64,000 nucleotides of DNA from Pseudomonas viciae (GTDB taxonomy: Bacteria; Pseudomonadota; Gammaproteobacteria; Pseudomonadales; Pseudomonadaceae): contig NZ_CP035088.1 in NCBI RefSeq assembly GCF_004786035.1, positions 5,727,001 to 5,791,000 on the forward strand. The letters are read 5' to 3'. Both the position numbers and the translations under genes were made by a program. Position 1 is the first letter of the stretch. Every line of letters starts with the position of its first letter. Below, in pieces: positions 1 to 8,691 of the stretch. A model generated the notes under the pieces. It had not been told where the DNA came from, ran no database searches, and worked only from the letters and a program-made list of their open reading frames with translations.

Positions 1-39
1 TCGATGCGGTATCGGTTGAAGAAGTTGGGGTTGGATTAA
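1..39 (+). CDS. pilR: PilR C-terminal end (partial, cut by window start)
   Basis: Frame 1 reads SMRYRLKKLGLD and stops at a TAA at 37-39. This matches the end of the Fis-type helix-turn-helix of NtrC-family sigma-54 activators, where an RYRLKKLG ending is typical. PilR, the response regulator that activates pilA transcription, lies immediately before thiO and the minor pilin genes in P. aeruginosa, so the position supports PilR. Only 12 residues are visible. The identification is therefore an inference from the motif and the neighbouring genes. Confidence 0.6.
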   Translation, partial: SMRYRLKKLGLD

Positions 40-68
40 AGCGCGGTCCTGAAGCCCCTACTTACCCC

Positions 69-96
69 GTGGCGAGGGAGCTTGCTCCCTCGCCAC
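69..96. repeat. single REP palindrome (GTGGCGAGGGAGCTTGCTCCC family)
   Basis: The arms GTGGCGAGGGAG and its complement are separated by only a few bases, giving a strong hairpin 30 bases after the pilR stop. The same palindrome recurs as paired copies elsewhere in this window. It may also help to end pilR transcription, although there is no T-run. Confidence 0.75.
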
Positions 97-124
97 AGGT
101 TTTGTGGTTGCCTTGGCAGCTCTT

Positions 125-490
125 CTAGCCTTGCGCCACCGGCACCTGTTTATCCAGAACTCGATTGGCCAACAACTCGCTCAGCTCAATCAACTGCTGC
201 ACTCCCAAGGCAACATGTCGCCGCGAGCCTTCGAGCTCGAAGGCCAGGTCGCTGACCGTTGCGTTGGCAGAGGCCAGGGTTTCGCTAAGGTTGGTGAGGA
301 GGCATTCGGTGTCGATGCTGTCCACGACAGTGAATAGCTGGTTTGAGGCGGGTTTCTTTTTGGCTTCAGGTTTTGGGCCGAGGTAATAGTCGAGGGCACG
401 CTGGGCGGCTTCATCGAGTTTTTGAGAATCGAGCCCGCCATGGGCTGACGAGGGATCGGTTTCGGGGGGATTGGGTGTGACTTTGATCAT
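125..490 (-). CDS. DUF6124 family protein
   Basis: This is a 121-residue small soluble protein. The start is the ATG at 488-490 because GGAG lies seven bases upstream; the longer GTG-started reading frame has no such site. The N-terminus (MIKVTPNPPETDP) and the central LDEAAQRALDYYL stretch are typical of a family found almost only in Pseudomonas and annotated as DUF6124. The C-terminal half is a predicted helical segment (about residues 60-110) rich in Leu and Ala. No enzymatic motif is visible and the function is unknown. It stands alone between pilR and a repeat region. Confidence 0.75.
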   Translation of the reverse strand: MIKVTPNPPETDPSSAHGGLDSQKLDEAAQRALDYYLGPKPEAKKKPASNQLFTVVDSIDTECLLTNLSETLASANATVSDLAFELEGSRRHVALGVQQLIELSELLANRVLDKQVPVAQG

Positions 491-822
491 CGTGCATCTC
501 CAAGTTTTGGAGCTGCCACCGATCGCCGCGACGCGATTGGGAGTGGCAGCTGTACGCAGGTTCGCGGACCGAACTTGGAGCCTCCGGCATACCCGAAGGT
601 ATCCCACGCACAGCCAGCCATGACGGAACGACAAATACCGAAGCACTGTCGTCGACTGGAATTATGCACCAAGTTAGCGGGCCGCGACGCCCGGACGCTG
701 AATTGGCAGCGACGGAAAAAGGTTAACGAGAGACCTTCCCACCCGGCAACCGCCAGAACTCGTCGGAAAATTCGGTTTGAATTAGGACCTTGTCCGACCA
801 TTCCCACAAAGTCTGGTCAGCT
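491..822. other. gene-free stretch, no structure recognised
   Basis: About 330 bases lie between the start of the DUF6124 gene and the left arm of the next repeat. I see only short shadow reading frames without ribosome binding sites. The promoter of the DUF6124 gene should lie at the left edge, but no convincing -35/-10 pair was found. Confidence 0.5.
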
Positions 823-1105
823 GTAAGGGCGGTGTGTATATCCGTTTCTGCGGTAACGGCTGCTGACGGTTCCGCCCTTACGGCGGCTCACTTTTGAGAA
901 GCGCAAAAGTAAGCAAAACGCTTTATGCCCCACCACTCGGTGCCTCGCTTAGGCTCGGCATGCCCGAACGAAGGCATTGCTCCGTGGGCCCGCCGCGAAG
1001 GGCCATCCATGGCCCAGCGCGGCTATCCCGGCATCCATGCCGGGATGCCCACTACGCAATGCCTGCGTTCGGCCATCGTGGTTAACGGGGCGCCAAAATC
1101 TACGT
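823..1105. repeat. long structured intergenic repeat
   Basis: The stretch opens with a perfect 10-base inverted repeat, GTAAGGGCGG at 823-832 and CCGCCCTTAC at 872-881. It continues with the text ACTTTTGAGAAGCGCAAAAG, CCCCACCACTCGGTGCCTCG and a second palindrome (CCCGGCATCCATGCCGGG, about 1028-1045). I recognise this wording as a dispersed non-coding repeat common in fluorescent pseudomonads. Short reading frames run through it but none has a start site or family resemblance. The right boundary is approximate. Confidence 0.55.
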
Positions 1106-1160
1106 CCTCCGCGAGGCGGCCTTATAGCCGACCTGACTCTTGGTGAGACCGCGTTTCTCC

Positions 1161-1250
1161 TGTGGGAGCCAGCCTGCTCGCGATAGCAGTGGATCTGCTT
1201 GCATCAGCGTTGGATGTGCCGCCGTCTTCGCGAGCAAGCTCGATCCCACA
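1161..1250. repeat. REPIN (two inverted REPs), degenerate
   Basis: TGTGGGAGCCAGCCTGCTCGCGA on the left is answered by TCGCGAGCAAGCTCGATCCCACA on the right, separated by about 45 bases. The arms carry mismatches, so this is an older copy of the GTGGGAGC family. It sits just after the thiO stop codon. Confidence 0.7.
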
Positions 1251-1271
1251 ACTGGATCTGAGTATAGATCC

Positions 1272-2372
1272 TTACAACCGCCCCGCCGGCGCATAAGGCA
1301 CAGGATCAATCACCGGCTCACGCCCCAACATCAGATCAGCAAACAACCGACACGACGCCGGCGCCAACACCAACCCATTGCGATAATGCCCACAGTTCAA
1401 CCACAGCCCCGCAAACCCCGGCACCTCGCCGATATAAGGAATACCTTCAGGCGATCCAGGCCGCAACCCAGCCCAGTGCCCAACCACCTCAGCCCCCGCC
1501 AGCGCCGGAATCAGCTGCTGGGCCGAAGCCTTCAGACTCTCCAGCGCTTTATCGGTCGGGGTCTTGTCGAAGCCTTCACGCTCCAGCGTGCTGCCGACCA
1601 AAATATGCCCGTCACGACGCGGGATTGCATAACGCCCCTTCGCCAGAACCATGCTCGGCAGAAAATCCGCCGCGCACTTGTACAAAATCATCTGGCCCTT
1701 GACCGGCTCGACCGGCAACTTCAGCCCCAGGGTCTTGAGCAGCTCACCACTCCAGGCACCAGCCGCCAGCACCACCTGATCGCCACGAATCTGTCCCGCC
1801 GAGCTATTCACCCCAACGATACGCTCGCCATCGCGAATGAACCCACTGACTTCACAGTGCTCATGCAGCGTGACATTGGGCAGCGCCTGCAACGCCGCCT
1901 TGAGCGATTTCACCAGCCGGGGATTACGCACATTGGCCACGTCAGCCATGTAGATCGCCCGGGAAAAACCCGCACCCAGTACCGGCACCGCATCATGGAC
2001 GGAGGAGATATCCACAGCCCGCAATGGACGCCCTTCCCGTTCGGCCCAGGCCAACGCCTCGACTTGATCGTCAAGGTCCAGCCAATACAGGCCGGTGACG
2101 TGCACCTGCGGATCGATACCGGTAGCTGCGAGCAGACGCTGCCCCAGTTGTGGATAAAAATCCTGCGACCAGTGGGCCAGCGCAGTGACCGCCGGGCTAT
2201 AGCGCCAGGGATATAGCGGCGACACGATACCGCCGCCGGCCCAGGACGACTCCTGGCCGACACTGGAACGGTCCAGCAGCACCACGCCTTGCCCTTCGGA
2301 CGCCAGATTGAACGCCGTCAGCAGGCCGATGACTCCGCCGCCGACAATCACCACTTGCTGTTGCCTGGTCAT
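1272..2372 (-). CDS. thiO: glycine oxidase ThiO (FAD-dependent amino-acid oxidase)
   Basis: This 366-residue protein belongs to the DAO/ThiO flavoenzyme family, which oxidises glycine or related amines to the imine and hydrogen peroxide and supplies dehydroglycine for the thiazole of thiamine. The N-terminal dinucleotide-binding motif VVIVGGGVIGLL (about residues 6-17) binds FAD. The ending GHYRNGLVLAPA is the conserved flavin-contacting C-terminal segment of this family. The start chosen is the ATG at 2370-2372, which puts the FAD motif at the very N-terminus; a TTG at 2403-2405 would add 11 unneeded residues. It lies next to the pilus genes, as in P. aeruginosa (PA4548). Confidence 0.88.
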   Translation of the reverse strand: MTRQQQVVIVGGGVIGLLTAFNLASEGQGVVLLDRSSVGQESSWAGGGIVSPLYPWRYSPAVTALAHWSQDFYPQLGQRLLAATGIDPQVHVTGLYWLDLDDQVEALAWAEREGRPLRAVDISSVHDAVPVLGAGFSRAIYMADVANVRNPRLVKSLKAALQALPNVTLHEHCEVSGFIRDGERIVGVNSSAGQIRGDQVVLAAGAWSGELLKTLGLKLPVEPVKGQMILYKCAADFLPSMVLAKGRYAIPRRDGHILVGSTLEREGFDKTPTDKALESLKASAQQLIPALAGAEVVGHWAGLRPGSPEGIPYIGEVPGFAGLWLNCGHYRNGLVLAPASCRLFADLMLGREPVIDPVPYAPAGRL

Positions 2373-2426
2373 GTTCTGATTCGACTCATAAGACAGAGGG
2401 TGCAAGCGTGCACCCGAATAAAAAAC

Positions 2427-2828
2427 TCAGCGGCCCCAGCAATCCTTGGCGGTCAGCCCGGCGGCCTGGTTGACCATGTCTCGCGTGCCCGTGTTGTTGA
2501 TCCTGAAATCACCGCACTTGTCCGTGGCCATGGACGAACCGCTCTTGCGCACGGCGGTCAGGGTGAAGCTCTGGTCCGCCAGTGTCTGGGTAATGGTATA
2601 GAAATCGTTGCCGCTGCTCAGGCCGGTGGCGTTGGTGTAGACGTTGTTCTTCGAGTAGTAACGTTCGAGAATCTGCGCCTGCTCCGACAATAGCCCGGCA
2701 ACTTCAGCGCGTCGGCCCTTCTTCATGTACTCGGTCAGGCTCGGGTAGCCGATGGTGATCACGATACCGATGATCGCAATCACGATCATGATTTCGATCA
2801 AGGTGAAACCCCGGTTGGATCTGCGCAT
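2427..2828 (-). CDS. pilE: type IV minor pilin PilE
   Basis: This 133-residue prepilin has a short positive leader and the type III signal GFTLIEIMIVIAIIGI. PilD cleaves after the Gly at residue 7 and methylates the following Phe; Glu at +5 is present. The rest is a globular domain with two cysteines near the C-terminus (KCGDF and DCWGR) that should form the usual D-loop disulfide. Minor pilins prime pilus assembly and recruit PilY1 to the tip. The gene is last in the minus-strand operon, 10 bases after pilY1. Confidence 0.9.
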   Translation of the reverse strand: MRRSNRGFTLIEIMIVIAIIGIVITIGYPSLTEYMKKGRRAEVAGLLSEQAQILERYYSKNNVYTNATGLSSGNDFYTITQTLADQSFTLTAVRKSGSSMATDKCGDFRINNTGTRDMVNQAAGLTAKDCWGR

Positions 2829-2838
2829 AGCTTACCTC

Positions 2839-5800
2839 TCACTGTATTTGCCGCCACATGATACGACGGCTGCCACCCACGGATTTTTCCAGCAGGTCGG
2901 TGATACCACCACCGGAGTCATTCACGATCATGTTGGTGGCCCCGCTGGCGCTGACCACAGCGCTCAAGGTCGGGATACCACCGGTGAAAACCACCCCGCT
3001 GGAAATCGTGTCGGCGCTGTTGAGCGTGCCATCACCGTTGGTGTCGAGCACGGCATAGTTGAGCATCTTACCGTTGAACGCATCCAGTTCGATCAGTTTG
3101 CCGGTACCAAAGCTGGCACACGGGTCAGTGGTGTCTACAGCGGCCGTGGTAAAGACCACGCGCCCGAGCACCAGATTGGCCGGATTGATCACCCGCTCCC
3201 CGGTCAGCACATTGTTGTACACCAAGGGCAGGTACCAACCTTTCTTCGATGGATAGTTCACATCGGTCTGGCTGGTGGTCACGAATTGCCCCGTGCTGCC
3301 CGAGAACACCCCCGTAATGGACTGGGCCTGCAAGCTCGACACCGTGATTTGCCCCGCCCCGCCAGTGGCATCCCAGATTGAGTAGAACCCCTGCAGATCC
3401 TTGTTGAGTTTATCCGCCGTCTCATTGAATTTACCGGTGCCGAAAAAGACCTGGGTGCCGCCCTGGGGGTTGTTCGCCAGCAGCGGTTGAACGGTGATCG
3501 GCTGGGTCGCGCCACCGGGCGCCGTGAACAATGGCTGACCGGAAAACGCTACGCCCCAGGCGGTTGGAGAAGTGCCGCTGAGGTCAAACTTCCACATCCG
3601 TCCTTTCAAGTCGCCACCGTACGCAGCCTGCACCACGTTCTGGGAGTTGACCCGCAGCTTGACGGACGACAAGCCATTACCGGTCTCGCTGCTGTTGATC
3701 ACGATTTTCCTGATCAACGAACCGTCGCGGATATCCACCACGTACAACGCCGCCACACCGCTGTTGCTGCCGTAGCCATTGGAGATGAACGCAGCCCAGC
3801 GGCCGTCCGCCAGGCGGGCGACTTCAGGGCGGGCATAGGCGTAGCCCAAATCATTGAAGGCATTGGCGGTGTTGGCAACCGTCGGCGCGCTGATTTCCCA
3901 CAACGCCCGCAACACATCGCCCGCCGCCGCATCGAACAGCTGAACCGCATAGAACGTTTTGCCCCCGGCACCGGTTCCGCCCAGGGCCACCGTTTTCCAG
4001 GCACTCCCCGACTGGGTATCGAATACACCGATCTGTCCATCCACTAAAAACTTGTGGCTCACGCCATTGATGTAGTTGGTGTCGGCAATGTCCTGCAATG
4101 ACGGCAGCACGCTTGACGGCATGTAGGCGTAGCGCCGGGTACCGTTGGCGCTGTTGATGACACTGAAAAAACCATCGTTGGCGTTCACCACCAGGTTGGT
4201 GTCCATGTTCGCCGCCTTGGTCGTCAGGTAGGTGCTGTAGCTGGTGTCGTTCAGCAAATCCGCAGCGGTCTGCTCATTGGGCGATGCCAGCACCAGCGGC
4301 GAATTGATGATGTCCCCCAGCAACACGCTGCGTACCTTCAAGCCGGTTTTATTGACGCCCTTGCTCCACTCCACCAAGTCGTTGCCGGTGATCCCCGTGG
4401 GCAGGTTCTGGCTGAGGCTGGTTTGCTGGGCGGGTGAAAAATTACCGTAGGCCAGTGTCACTGGCGCGTTGGTCGCCGTGTTCCAGGATTGATAGATCGG
4501 CGCCGTGGCGCCGGGCACGATCACGGTGTCGGTAGTCCATTGCACCGCGGCCCTGTCGACCGTGCCTGCCGGGGTGAAGCCAAACGCCCGGACAGTGCCG
4601 CGCCAATCCTTGGGGTCATAGGTGGTCTGGTAGTAACTGGAGGTGCTGGACACCGTGGCGGCGTTGGTGGTGCCAGCGCCGCCGGACCCGGCCTTGGAGG
4701 TGATGTCGCTCAAGGCAGATGACAGGGCATCGTTCAGGCCTGCGCTGTCGCTCGCCGGATAATACTTGCCCGCGCCGTAGCGGGCAGCATCGGACAGCAT
4801 CGTATTGGTGACGGCAAATCCCACCGTGTAGGTGTTGAGGTACTGGCGGGGGAAATCCGCAGCGTTCCAGCTTTGGCCGGTGGCGTCGGTACCGGTGGAG
4901 CGCATGTCGATGTCGAAGGCGAACTTGGCGATGTCGTCCAGGTAAAGCGTGTCGCCCTCCGCGTCACCGTTACGGTTAGCACCGTCGTTGGTGCTGATGC
5001 CATCCCAGTTCGGCAGACGGGAACCGCCTAACGGGTCGTTGGTGGGAAAGGTGCGGTCATAGGTGGGCAAACCGTCGGTGATCACCACGCCGAAGTTTTT
5101 CTGGCAACGGTACTGGATCGGGCTGGTGTAGGTACTCGGTGTGCCGTTGTAGTACGGCGCCATGCCCCTGAAGTATCGAGTGACCTCGTAATAGCTCTCG
5201 GCGAGCGGCGTATTCGCGACAGCGCCCAGGGCGTTAATTGCGTTGATCAGCGCGTTGTAGTTGCTGTTGGCCTGGGTCTGGGTCACGCTGCCGCTGACCG
5301 GCGACAGGTCGCTGACGGCGCGGGCAATGTAGCCCCCTGGACCAGAGTTGCTGAAGTTGGGCGGGTTGAAGGTGGCCAGACCGATGCGCAAAGCGCGGTT
5401 GTTGGCGACCAGATCGTTGGAGACGTCCCGTGCCACGTTGATTCGATAGTCGGTGGGGATCGAGCCGGTGGTGAAATCCCGGTTCGAGCCGTTGGCCAGG
5501 GTCACCAGATACGCCAGGTACTTGGCGGTGTAACGGGTATCACCGCTCCCCACCGGGTCCGGCAGCCGCAGACAGATTCGGCCAAGGCTGGGCCGATAGA
5601 AACCGTACCAGCCAGACGAGCAGCCGCCACGAAACAGACTCAATAACAAAATGTTCGAGTCTTCCGGATCCAGCTCATACCTATCGTTGCAATTGTTATT
5701 GGCGTTGCATGCATAAGTGCGCGTTTGCGTCACCGTCGGATCAAACCCCGCCGCCCAAATAATATTATTCATACTCCCCGAGTCATCGATCAGCAGCATC

Positions 5801-5940
5801 ACGTTCGGCGTAACGGCGCCGGCACTCAGCAGCGGCGAGTCCGAAGGCGTGAAGGCATAGGCCGGGGCCATCAGGTAAAGGCTGAGCAACGCCCCCCATA
5901 CCATCTGCATCCAGCCACGGCGCACCTCAGTATTTCGCAT
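2839..5940 (-). CDS. pilY1: PilY1, type IV pilus tip adhesin and mechanosensor
   Basis: The protein has 1033 residues. The start is the ATG at 5938-5940, just before a signal peptide (hydrophobic core about residues 12-28, ending APAYA). Soon after comes the von Willebrand A-like MIDAS segment LLIDDSGSMNN, typical of PilY1 and implicated in surface sensing. The C-terminal half is the seven-bladed beta-propeller, carrying a calcium loop DTNGDGTLNSAD of EF-hand type; in P. aeruginosa this site controls extension versus retraction. The start overlaps the end of pilX by 14 bases, showing translational coupling. PilY1 also feeds surface contact into c-di-GMP signalling. No pilY2 follows it. Confidence 0.93.
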   Translation of the reverse strand: MRNTEVRRGWMQMVWGALLSLYLMAPAYAFTPSDSPLLSAGAVTPNVMLLIDDSGSMNNIIWAAGFDPTVTQTRTYACNANNNCNDRYELDPEDSNILLLSLFRGGCSSGWYGFYRPSLGRICLRLPDPVGSGDTRYTAKYLAYLVTLANGSNRDFTTGSIPTDYRINVARDVSNDLVANNRALRIGLATFNPPNFSNSGPGGYIARAVSDLSPVSGSVTQTQANSNYNALINAINALGAVANTPLAESYYEVTRYFRGMAPYYNGTPSTYTSPIQYRCQKNFGVVITDGLPTYDRTFPTNDPLGGSRLPNWDGISTNDGANRNGDAEGDTLYLDDIAKFAFDIDMRSTGTDATGQSWNAADFPRQYLNTYTVGFAVTNTMLSDAARYGAGKYYPASDSAGLNDALSSALSDITSKAGSGGAGTTNAATVSSTSSYYQTTYDPKDWRGTVRAFGFTPAGTVDRAAVQWTTDTVIVPGATAPIYQSWNTATNAPVTLAYGNFSPAQQTSLSQNLPTGITGNDLVEWSKGVNKTGLKVRSVLLGDIINSPLVLASPNEQTAADLLNDTSYSTYLTTKAANMDTNLVVNANDGFFSVINSANGTRRYAYMPSSVLPSLQDIADTNYINGVSHKFLVDGQIGVFDTQSGSAWKTVALGGTGAGGKTFYAVQLFDAAAGDVLRALWEISAPTVANTANAFNDLGYAYARPEVARLADGRWAAFISNGYGSNSGVAALYVVDIRDGSLIRKIVINSSETGNGLSSVKLRVNSQNVVQAAYGGDLKGRMWKFDLSGTSPTAWGVAFSGQPLFTAPGGATQPITVQPLLANNPQGGTQVFFGTGKFNETADKLNKDLQGFYSIWDATGGAGQITVSSLQAQSITGVFSGSTGQFVTTSQTDVNYPSKKGWYLPLVYNNVLTGERVINPANLVLGRVVFTTAAVDTTDPCASFGTGKLIELDAFNGKMLNYAVLDTNGDGTLNSADTISSGVVFTGGIPTLSAVVSASGATNMIVNDSGGGITDLLEKSVGGSRRIMWRQIQ

Positions 5941-6403
5941 AAATGCTCTCCACCACGCTGCGCTGGTTATTCCCCACCACAGCCACCGCCGTGATCCTGT
6001 ACAGCGTCGCCGAGGTATTGCTGGGCACATTGACCGCCGCGAGCGTGGTGCCTATGTTCTGCACGCCATAAAACCCACCGGCGGCGGCAACCCAGAGCAC
6101 ACCCGAAGATGAACGTCCTGCAGCGTTAACGGTCGCCGACTCAGGCGGCGGCGCGCATTGGATCGTGGTGGTACAGACTGGCAAGGAATAGGTCTCGACC
6201 TGCACCGCGCTCTCACCGATCCTCAACGCCGCCTCGGCCACCTGGAAAGACTGGTTGCGCAACATGACGCTGCTGGTCATTTTTTCCTGAAGGGTGGCGC
6301 TCTGCATCGATGACAGGCCAATCAGCGTCAGGAGCAGCAGGAAAACCAGGCTGACCAGCAAGGCCATGCCACGCTGGCTGTGCTTGATAGGCGTCGAATT
6401 CAT
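5927..6403 (-). CDS. pilX: type IV minor pilin PilX
   Basis: This 158-residue protein begins MNSTPIKHSQRGMALLVSLVFLLLLTLIGL. The signal has the PilX-type form RGMALLV...LLLL, which lacks Glu at +5; this is normal for the pilin that caps the minor-pilin complex and lets assembly start at the tip. Two cysteines (PVCTTTIQC) lie mid-domain. The ATG used directly precedes the prepilin leader; the upstream TTG would add 27 unrelated residues. PilX works with PilU-type pilin FimU, PilV, PilW and PilE to load PilY1. Confidence 0.88.
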   Translation of the reverse strand: MNSTPIKHSQRGMALLVSLVFLLLLTLIGLSSMQSATLQEKMTSSVMLRNQSFQVAEAALRIGESAVQVETYSLPVCTTTIQCAPPPESATVNAAGRSSSGVLWVAAAGGFYGVQNIGTTLAAVNVPSNTSATLYRITAVAVVGNNQRSVVESIYAKY

Positions 6404-6413
6404 CAGTCGCCCC

Positions 6414-7127
6414 TCACAAAAGCCGGTTGCGCAAAGCGGCAACCACGTTGAAGGTCTGCTCACGCACCGCGTTCTTCGGATCAAAGAGCGTCAGGGTCAG
6501 GCGCACGCTGCGAATCAGCGCAGGATCCGTTGGATTGCTGCTGTAACTCGACGCCGCGATGTCGGTCGCGCTGCTGGCCACACCGAACGTCACATCGAAG
6601 GCTCGGACGTTGTCCACCAGCACCGCCAAGGTCGGGTTACCGGCACCTGTGCCCATCGACAACTGGTTATTACTGAAGCTGTAGATCAGCCGCCGTATCG
6701 GAAACGCCATCTGCCCGGCCGCCGGTACCCGTACCCCGGTGTAGGCCGTTGCCGAGGTGCGGCAATCGGAGACGACGGTCCAGGTCGGCGCGCCACCGCC
6801 ACTGCCGACATCCGTCGTCACCAGGGTCAGTTTCAGGTTGGCGTGATCCCAGCGGATCGGGGTGATCTGGCTGGCATTGAAATCATTGGCCGTGGAAGCA
6901 TCGGTAATGGTCCCCAGGCAACCGAACATGCCCACCATGCGAATCTCCTGGACCATTTTGCTCAGGGCAAACCGTGCGTCTTCCTGCATCACCGCCGCCG
7001 CACCCTGGCTGATGTAGGTGTTCTTGGCGGCAATGAAAATCTGCACCACGCCCAGGATGACGATCAGGCTGAGCACCAGCGCGATCATCAGTTCGATCAG
7101 GCCGAAACCCCGGCAATGCCTGTTCAT
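6414..7127 (-). CDS. pilW: type IV minor pilin PilW
   Basis: This 237-residue prepilin-like protein has the signal GFGLIELMIALVLSLIVILGV followed by the PilW hallmark helix (about residues 25-60) and a long beta-rich C-terminal domain. Cleavage is expected after the Gly at residue 9. PilW is the largest minor pilin of this set. Its start codon overlaps the pilV stop in an ATGA arrangement, so the two are translationally coupled. Confidence 0.9.
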   Translation of the reverse strand: MNRHCRGFGLIELMIALVLSLIVILGVVQIFIAAKNTYISQGAAAVMQEDARFALSKMVQEIRMVGMFGCLGTITDASTANDFNASQITPIRWDHANLKLTLVTTDVGSGGGAPTWTVVSDCRTSATAYTGVRVPAAGQMAFPIRRLIYSFSNNQLSMGTGAGNPTLAVLVDNVRAFDVTFGVASSATDIAASSYSSNPTDPALIRSVRLTLTLFDPKNAVREQTFNVVAALRNRLL

Positions 7128-7585
7128 GGCGGCGTCCCCACCGGGTCGACGGCGACGCGGCTGGTCAGCACAAAGCTGCGCCGCGCCTCGGCTGCGTCGG
7201 CCGTGTTGGCGGCCCGGGCATCGTCCCAGGAAATGGTGATGGTATAGACCCGCTGGTTCAACCCGATGGTACCGGTGGCCGTGGCGCCGCCGAAGGCAAT
7301 GATGTTGGTCTTGAAGTCGTAGAGGTCCTGGTCCCGGGCGACGCTGAGGTTTGGCGAATTGGGTGGCGTGACGGTGTAGTCGGCGCCGGAGTTGGCGCGG
7401 ATGCGGTCCAGCATGTCATAGGCGATGAAACTGGCCTGGCTGGTCATGCGCGAGCTGTCGGTGTACTTGAGGGCATTGAGTTGGATCATCGCCGCCCCCA
7501 GCAAACCCACGCCGAGGATCAGCACGGCCACCAGCACTTCGATCAGTGTCATGCCCTCCTGCGCCCTTTTACTGCAATCCTTCAT
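7124..7585 (-). CDS. pilV: type IV minor pilin PilV
   Basis: This 153-residue prepilin carries the signal EGMTLIEVLVAVLILGVGLLGAA. The form G-M-T-L-I-E-V and the following GLLGAAMIQLNAL segment are typical of PilV. The chosen ATG (7583-7585) gives an 11-residue leader and overlaps the fimU stop by four bases. The globular domain includes DMLDRIRAN, shared by PilV proteins. It forms part of the tip complex with FimU, PilW and PilX. Confidence 0.9.
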   Translation of the reverse strand: MKDCSKRAQEGMTLIEVLVAVLILGVGLLGAAMIQLNALKYTDSSRMTSQASFIAYDMLDRIRANSGADYTVTPPNSPNLSVARDQDLYDFKTNIIAFGGATATGTIGLNQRVYTITISWDDARAANTADAAEARRSFVLTSRVAVDPVGTPP

Positions 7586-8064
7586 CCGCAACTTCCACCC
7601 AGTACGATTCTTCCATTGAGGCAAACACTCAGCGTCCTGCTCTGCGCCCCTCTTACATAATTGAAACTCACCGACGTGGCCGGGGCCGACAACCCGCCAA
7701 GGTTGTTGAAGTCTATGTTGGTCACCTCTGAGGTTAGCGTCAGAGTGACGCCACTGCCCATCGCTGGAACAACCCGCAATACATTGGTCGGGGAGGCCGG
7801 GTTGCCAGTGTTGTCATACACCATCAATTCACCGCTCCAGGCACCGCCCTGGGCCGTGGGGCGAATGCGTGTGGTGATACCTCGGTCGATCGCTTCCATC
7901 CGGGCAAAGTTCAGCGCCCTGCGCAGATCGCCGATCTCGGTATCGGCCTTGGTGCTCTGCATCGACCCGGTAAACGCCGGCACCGCCAGGGTGATCAGGA
8001 TCAGCAGCACGCCAAGGGCCACCAACACCTCGATCAGCGTGAAACCTTTTGTACGAAGACCCAT
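7582..8064 (-). CDS. fimU: minor pseudopilin FimU (GspH/FimT family)
   Basis: This 160-residue prepilin has the signal KGFTLIEVLVALGVLLILITLAVP. A GspH-type domain follows, with paired cysteines near the end (SVCLNGRIVLGGSCG). The start codon at 8062-8064 gives a short leader MGLRTKG. Being first in the pilus operon, it matches the place of FimU in P. aeruginosa. FimU connects the tip complex to the major pilin. The 87-base gap to fimT must hold the divergent promoters. Confidence 0.85.
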   Translation of the reverse strand: MGLRTKGFTLIEVLVALGVLLILITLAVPAFTGSMQSTKADTEIGDLRRALNFARMEAIDRGITTRIRPTAQGGAWSGELMVYDNTGNPASPTNVLRVVPAMGSGVTLTLTSEVTNIDFNNLGGLSAPATSVSFNYVRGAQSRTLSVCLNGRIVLGGSCG

Positions 8065-8151
8065 CGGTGCCCTCCGTTGCCGTCGGCTATACCTGCTTGT
8101 ACACGCTAGAACAAACCCTCGCCACAACAAGCTCTCCAGGGAGGAGACGTT

Positions 8152-8691
8152 ATGTATCAACAAGGCTTCAGCCTGATCGAACTGCTCATGGGACTGGCAA
8201 TTGCGGCAATTGTTCTGCCGTGGGCCGGCTCCGGCTACAAAGCGCTGATCGAATCCACCGAACGCAAAGACGCCGCGCTGCTATTGGCCAGCGGCTTGCG
8301 CAGTGCCCGCAGTGAAGCCATCACGCGCAACCGAACAGTCGTGATCAGAGGGATAGACAATGATTGGGGCCGGGGCTGGCGGATCACACTGGACGACGAT
8401 GAGAAGACATTGCTGATGGAGCGCAGCGGCCGCGCCCGGGTGATTGGCAACTGGCCGGTGAAACGTTCGGTGAGGTTCAGCAGCCAAGGCGAAGCGCTAC
8501 TGCCCAGCGGCGCGTTCCAGGCCGGCACATTGCATGTCTGTGCCAAACGCGAGCCGCTCAGCCACCATCAGGTGGTGCTGGCGCGCACCGGACGCATCAG
8601 CCTGCGCAGCGAGAAAGCCGAGCAGGCCGTGTGCGAAAAAGGACTCAAAGCAGGGAACGGACACGTAGCTCTTTCGGCATCGAGAAAGTGA
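8152..8691 (+). CDS. fimT: FimT-type minor pseudopilin
   Basis: This 179-residue prepilin has the signal [23 protein letters not shown] with a five-residue leader, followed by a GspH-like domain and two cysteines (HVCAKRE and AVCEKG). FimT proteins of other gamma-proteobacteria bind incoming DNA during natural transformation through basic residues in the tail; the [10 protein letters not shown] stretch here could serve, but this is an inference. GGAGG lies 8-12 bases before the ATG. It is transcribed away from fimU and its 3' end overlaps the 3' end of ispH by 47 bases. Confidence 0.85.
   Translation: MYQQGFSLIELLMGLAIAAIVLPWAGSGYKALIESTERKDAALLLASGLRSARSEAITRNRTVVIRGIDNDWGRGWRITLDDDEKTLLMERSGRARVIGNWPVKRSVRFSSQGEALLPSGAFQAGTLHVCAKREPLSHHQVVLARTGRISLRSEKAEQAVCEKGLKAGNGHVALSASRK

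Noticed and set aside
894..1186. Several short open frames in the gene-free region before thiO
   Set aside because: They pass through the structured repeat and a REPIN, lack ribosome binding sites and overlap one another.
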